Below, piece by piece: positions 60,761 through 64,000 of a DNA stretch of 64,000 nt. The notes beneath the pieces were generated by a model. That model worked only from the letters and a program-made list of their open reading frames with translations. It made no database searches and was not told the origin of the DNA. The stretch is from Centroberyx gerrardi (taxonomy: Eukaryota > Chordata > Actinopteri > Beryciformes > Berycidae): positions 16,067,812 through 16,131,811 of the forward strand of contig NC_136004.1 of NCBI RefSeq assembly GCF_048128805.1, given 5' to 3'. The position numbers and the translations under genes were made by a program. Numbering within the stretch: position 1 is the first letter of the stretch; each line of letters begins with the position of its first letter.

Positions 60761-62155
60761 GTGTCTGTCTTGCTCTTTCTCAATCTGCCTCCCACTACCC
60801 CCAGTATGTTATATAAGTGTTACATAAACGCTTTATCGACACCTTTTGGTGATGAACCTCACAGCCACACCTCTTCAGGAGGCCATTATACAGAGCAGAA
60901 ATATTTACATGCCACTTTCACCTCCTCATTTTGCAGAGTCTATATGAATCAGTATTCAAAATCACAAGGAATATAAATGATCATTGTCAATATTCAATCT
61001 GCGAGCAGGAATGTATACAACAGTAACGGTGCATGCATAGAGGTGACATTGTCACCTGTCATAATGCAGCAAACAACATAAAAATTCATGACCAAGCAAG
61101 CTTACATAAACAATGGTTAAAATGTGTCTTTAAAAAGCCATTATTGCACTGCAGTAGGCAAAAGTATCACCATAAATATAAGTGACCGTCCTCATTAAGC
61201 ATGCTCAGATTGAATAAAATAAATCACTTAAATGCTTCCGCATTCCTGAGAAACACTTAATGTTTTGACTTCCATCTCTTTGCTGGTCCACATGAAGTGT
61301 GATTGCATGAGTAAGAATGTCACTGATATGAGTATGACTCCAATATCATCAAGAAAAAAGTCCTGTAAATTCATTGCACTTGGCGATCAGAGTGATTCTG
61401 ACTCTCACTCCTCATCATGTGCTGAAGGAACCGTGTTTGTTAGCAGTTAGTAAGCAGGCAGTGCATCGGGTTTTGTAAGGACAACCCTCCCTGTTGCTGA
61501 CCTGTAACCAGGCTATTATTGTGGACAAGCTTGTGCCTGAAAATCTGAGTAGAGAGTAACGATGGCGCGGTAGTCAGGACATGTAATGACATCCCTATCA
61601 GAAAGAGCAGACCCGACAAGTCTTATACTGCTCCCTAGAGAGGAAAAATACAAGAAAGGCGGGTAAATAGGAAGAGTACTACCACGCTGATATGGAGACA
61701 AAAATATATATATATGTAGGTTCATGTAAACAAAGAGAAGGAGAGAAAGAGAAAGAGACGTGTGTGCTTTTGTGCTTCAGACAAATAGAAAACCAGAACA
61801 ACACATCATGATTAAACAGGAGACAGCATAACAGATGCACAGATGCACAGCTAACTGCATTTAGCCTTCATCTCACTATTGTGTGATCACTGTGAAATAT
61901 GACCTCTACAGTGAGAGGATACGGCCTGATTCCAAGGTCTGTACTGCAATCAACATGACAGTGCGGGACAATGAAGACGTTACTATGTGGGAACTACCTG
62001 TGTGCGAAGGCCAGTGCGTTCTGCGAAGGCTCCGGACGGCTGTCTGAGTTGGGAGTCGTCACGGTGTCGCAGATTTCATCCGTGCCGTTGATGTTCTCCA
62101 TGGTGGGCGGAGTCACTGGGGTCAAAGGTGACGAGAGCTCACCTCCTGGAGACTC
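54932..62155 (-). CDS. homer1: Homer1 scaffold, C-terminal five exons (5'-partial)
   Basis: Homer proteins link group I metabotropic glutamate receptors, IP3 receptors and Shank at the postsynaptic density. Exons in transcript order: 62155-61998, 56591-56435, 56057-55947, 55326-55246, 55123-54932; all phases agree, 232 residues. The first has the linker ESPGGELSSPLTP ending AFAH. The next begins HWEAELEALKGNNAKL and KQWKQQLAAYQEEAERL, which is near-identical to mammalian HOMER1. The rest is tetramerising coiled coil ending in DGKIFELTELRDTLARL. The N-terminal EVH1 domain (about 130 residues) is past the right edge. The intron after exon 55246 must be GC-AG for the frame. The donor after 55947 lies in a (GT)n repeat. 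Position next to jmy matches human 5q14. Confidence 0.94.
55883..55946 (+). repeat. (CA)n microsatellite overlapping a homer1 donor
   Basis: About 31 CA units with one GA interruption run straight up to homer1 exon 7. Read on the minus strand, the exon end GAGGAG is followed at once by GTGTGT..., so the 5' splice site is the first unit of the repeat. Confidence 0.95.
56326..56404 (+). repeat. (GATA)n tetranucleotide repeat
   Basis: About 19 GATA units with one GACA. It lies 30 bp past the donor of homer1 exon 6 (minus strand TATC). Confidence 0.95.
56735..56870 (-). repeat. Interspersed repeat fragment in homer1 intron 5
   Basis: The minus strand reads TGATGAAGAGCCACTGCGC, then TCGAAACATTGCTTCTCTGG, a phrase I recognise as recurrent in vertebrate, especially fish, genomes. 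The family is not assigned; no terminal structure is evident. Confidence 0.45.
57882..57916 (+). repeat. (CCACAA)n hexamer repeat
   Basis: About five CCACAA units followed by CA units, in homer1 intron 5. Confidence 0.85.
59095..59330. repeat. Degenerate minisatellite, about 60-bp unit
   Basis: Four diverged copies repeat the theme 'CCCAC/GAAAGAtGcCTaC...CCTCcAaTATGT...acCATTCACacAAGCC', with units starting near 59105, 59156, 59215 and 59278. No function is visible. Confidence 0.6.
59849..59882 (+). repeat. (GT)n microsatellite with purine tail
   Basis: About 17 GT units, then a GA/GGGA-rich purine run to about 59945. Confidence 0.95.
60595..60632 (+). repeat. (GT)n microsatellite
   Basis: About 18 GT units in homer1 intron 5. 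A (CT)n run follows at 60731-60762. Confidence 0.95.
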
Positions 62156-62322
62156 CTGCACATGAAACACAGTGTTGTTCAGCGGTTACTGGACTTGAAA
62201 TCAGTCAATCAGTCATCAATTAGTCAGTCATCTAATCAATCAAGATCTTTTTCTTTTTTTTTAGATTATTTTTAAGGCATTTGTGCTTTCATCACACCAC
62301 AGTGTAGAGTGACAGGAAAGAT

Positions 62323-62416
62323 TGGAGAGAGAGAGAGAGAGCGAGAGAGAGAGGGAGAGAGAGGGAGAGAGGGAGAAGGAGAGGGAGAGGGAGAGGGAGA
62401 GAGAGAGAGAGAGAGG
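62323..62416 (+). repeat. (GA)n/(GGGAGA)n purine tract
   Basis: Nearly pure purine run of about 90 bp, upstream (in homer1 direction) of exon 5; could adopt triplex structure. Confidence 0.9.
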
Positions 62417-63162
62417 AAGGGAATGACATGAGATAAAGGCCATGAGCCAGATTTTAATCAAATACATTGCAGGTACATCACATGCAAATGAAGCCAAGGC
62501 ATCAGGACGCCCCAACCAACCAGTGAAATTAATTTTGTACCACTGATTACTCAACAGTGCATGATGGTGTTTTTGTCATTAGATTAGGAAAACGACAGGA
62601 AAATTACAAAAAGCAAAACAAAGAAATAATTTGTGACATTTTCATATAAATACATTTCTGTTTTGATACTTTCTGTTGCTGTTACATTGCTGCATTTTCT
62701 GTTCTAAACAGCCGGTATCAAGTAAGTCTTTCAAGGGAAAATTCCTCTGCCGCACAGGAAGTGATGGGTTTTATGTTACTGGAAGCAGCAGCAGCAGTTT
62801 GGAATAAACAGAAGAAGAACTGACTAGTTGGCACAAGTAGCGATATCTAACATGGCTGAACAGACAAAGAAAAGGCCGGAAACTACAGAAACTCAAACTT
62901 CATCAAGAGAAAATCCATGGAAAAAGACGTCACAGTAACAGCCACACTATTGACAACTAATCTCAGGAATGACCGCTTATCACCAAAGATGTCAACAAAG
63001 TAAAAAAACAAGAATCTTGCGGATTACCACTTTAAGTAAAGTTGCTGAGCAGTTGGACATATGAAATCCTTTCTTATGAAATTCAAGAAGTTGAATCATA
63101 CAAGAAAAGCAAGAAAAATGAAGACAAAGAGGGACAGTCGTTGAGAGAGCATGAGGTAGAGA

Positions 63163-63196
63163 GACGGGGGCGGAGGGGGCGGAGGGGGGCGGGTGG
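63163..63196 (+). repeat. G-rich cluster with G-quadruplex potential
   Basis: Five or more runs of three to six G within 34 bp, in homer1 intron 4. Confidence 0.7.
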
Positions 63197-64000
63197 TAAC
63201 TTTCTCTCGCACTGATAATCTCTTGGTGCGGGTGCTAAAAAAAGGGCGTCTTAGTGAGCAGTTCTGCATGCCTATAGGCCATTAAATAGCTTACTATAGC
63301 ACTGGGAAATTACAGAATTACAGATTAACGCTTATCTTTATATCCCATACAACCATAGAAATTATACGAGAGACAAATCATTTAGCTGCTGCGCGTACAT
63401 AAAACAGAGCTATTAAGACTTAGGGCTTGGGCACAATACAGTACCACAATGACACTGCCTGTACATCCCTAATGGACAGGAGGGAAGTGAGAGATAAGAC
63501 GGAGATTATGGCTGGCGTTACATTCTGCTCTCCACAGTCATTAATATACCATTTAATATCTGTTCACCATGCGGTTCCCTTGGGGTCTGGTCTATTGGGA
63601 CCAGCATATAGCATTTAGCCGCGTGGGCTGTTTTCTCATCTTGTTTTAGTGGAATAATTCCCCTTTAATGTGTTCCAGTCGATTCTGAGGAGAGAAAGGA
63701 CGCGATCTAGAGGTGAGAAAGGAAGCCAGTGGGTGTGGAGGGGTGAAATCCGAACTTCCTACAGTGAAACAGAGCAGAGCAGAGAAGCGCCACTAGAGCA
63801 CTGTGGGACTGTAGCAGGAGGGCCGCAGTGTTTCCAGTTACAGTATAATGTGGCAATCCCTCGAGTCTCGCCACTAGAGCGGTGATAGTCAGCGCACATG
63901 CAGCTTTCAACCCTTGGTGAGTGCGAGGCTGTCCACTTGGCTCCATAAAAAAAAAACCCAACCCCCCAATGGGAAGCGCCAAGGCAAGGTACTGTAGCAT

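Larger units (their letters stand above)
56592..61997 (-). other. homer1: homer1 intron 5 (5.4 kb)
   Basis: This is the intron in which mammals make the short Homer1a ending. Read past the exon 5 donor, the frame here gives one Arg and then TAG (61996-61994). Minus-strand AATAAA occurs at 60583-60578. It also holds an interspersed repeat at 56720-56870, a minisatellite at 59095-59330 and several microsatellites. Confidence 0.6.
62156..64000 (-). other. homer1: homer1 intron 4 (partial)
   Basis: No exon is seen to the right edge; the EVH1 exons must lie further right. The stretch holds a (GA)n tract at 62325-62416 and G-rich sequence at 63163-63195. Confidence 0.6.

Noticed and set aside
63707-64000. 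97-codon minus-strand open frame at the right edge
   Set aside because: It shows no family resemblance, contains runs such as a poly-A tract read as Phe, and has no splice support for homer1.

Overview
The window reads as teleost fish nuclear DNA. It is intron-rich with GT...AG introns, about 60% AT outside exons, and full of dinucleotide microsatellites and fish-type DNA-transposon debris. Five vertebrate genes are recognised by their conserved exons: kif2a (+, 5' end missing), dimt1 (-), cenph (-), bhmt (+), jmy (+) and homer1 (-, 5' end missing) make six in all. The human counterparts all lie on 5q, so the block looks like conserved ancestral linkage.

Layout. 1-8.9 kb: the last 16 exons of kif2a (kinesin-13 motor, neck and tail) with 3'UTR and poly(A) signal. 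9.8-14.0 kb: complete 12-exon dimt1 (18S rRNA m6,2A methyltransferase), tail-to-tail with kif2a. 14.26-17.4 kb: complete cenph (kinetochore), head-to-tail with dimt1 and only about 290 bp from its start codon. 18.3-23.8 kb: 8-exon bhmt (betaine-homocysteine methyltransferase), whose first intron holds a deleted Tc1/mariner copy. 24.2-24.8 kb: remains of a second, dead bhmt copy. 25-33 kb: bhmt-jmy interval with a tRNA-Gln(CUG) gene, an unidentified two-exon open frame and one member of an old duplicated block. 34-49.3 kb: 10-exon jmy (actin nucleator), whose introns hold the other member of that block, a second tRNA-Gln, a tRNA-Gln pseudogene with a UUA anticodon, tRNA fragments and a palindromic TTAA-flanked element. 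49.9 kb: third tRNA-Gln. 52.2 kb: opposed poly(A) signals where jmy and homer1 converge. 54.9-62.2 kb: the last five exons of homer1 (postsynaptic scaffold coiled coil); the EVH1 exons lie beyond the right edge.

The genes are unrelated in function (microtubule depolymerisation, ribosome biogenesis, kinetochore, methionine metabolism, actin assembly, synaptic scaffold) and share only chromosomal position. All spliced frames were checked by exon length and phase: dimt1 306 codons, cenph 239, bhmt 366 and jmy 892, each plus stop; kif2a 594 and homer1 232 codons visible. I saw no CRISPR array, operon, virus-like gene or toxin gene. The most unusual signals are the tRNA-Gln family spread by local duplication, the dead bhmt copy, the short BHMT2-like C-terminus of bhmt, the noncanonical GC-AG intron and GT-repeat splice site in homer1, and the unidentified open frame at 31.0-31.6 kb.
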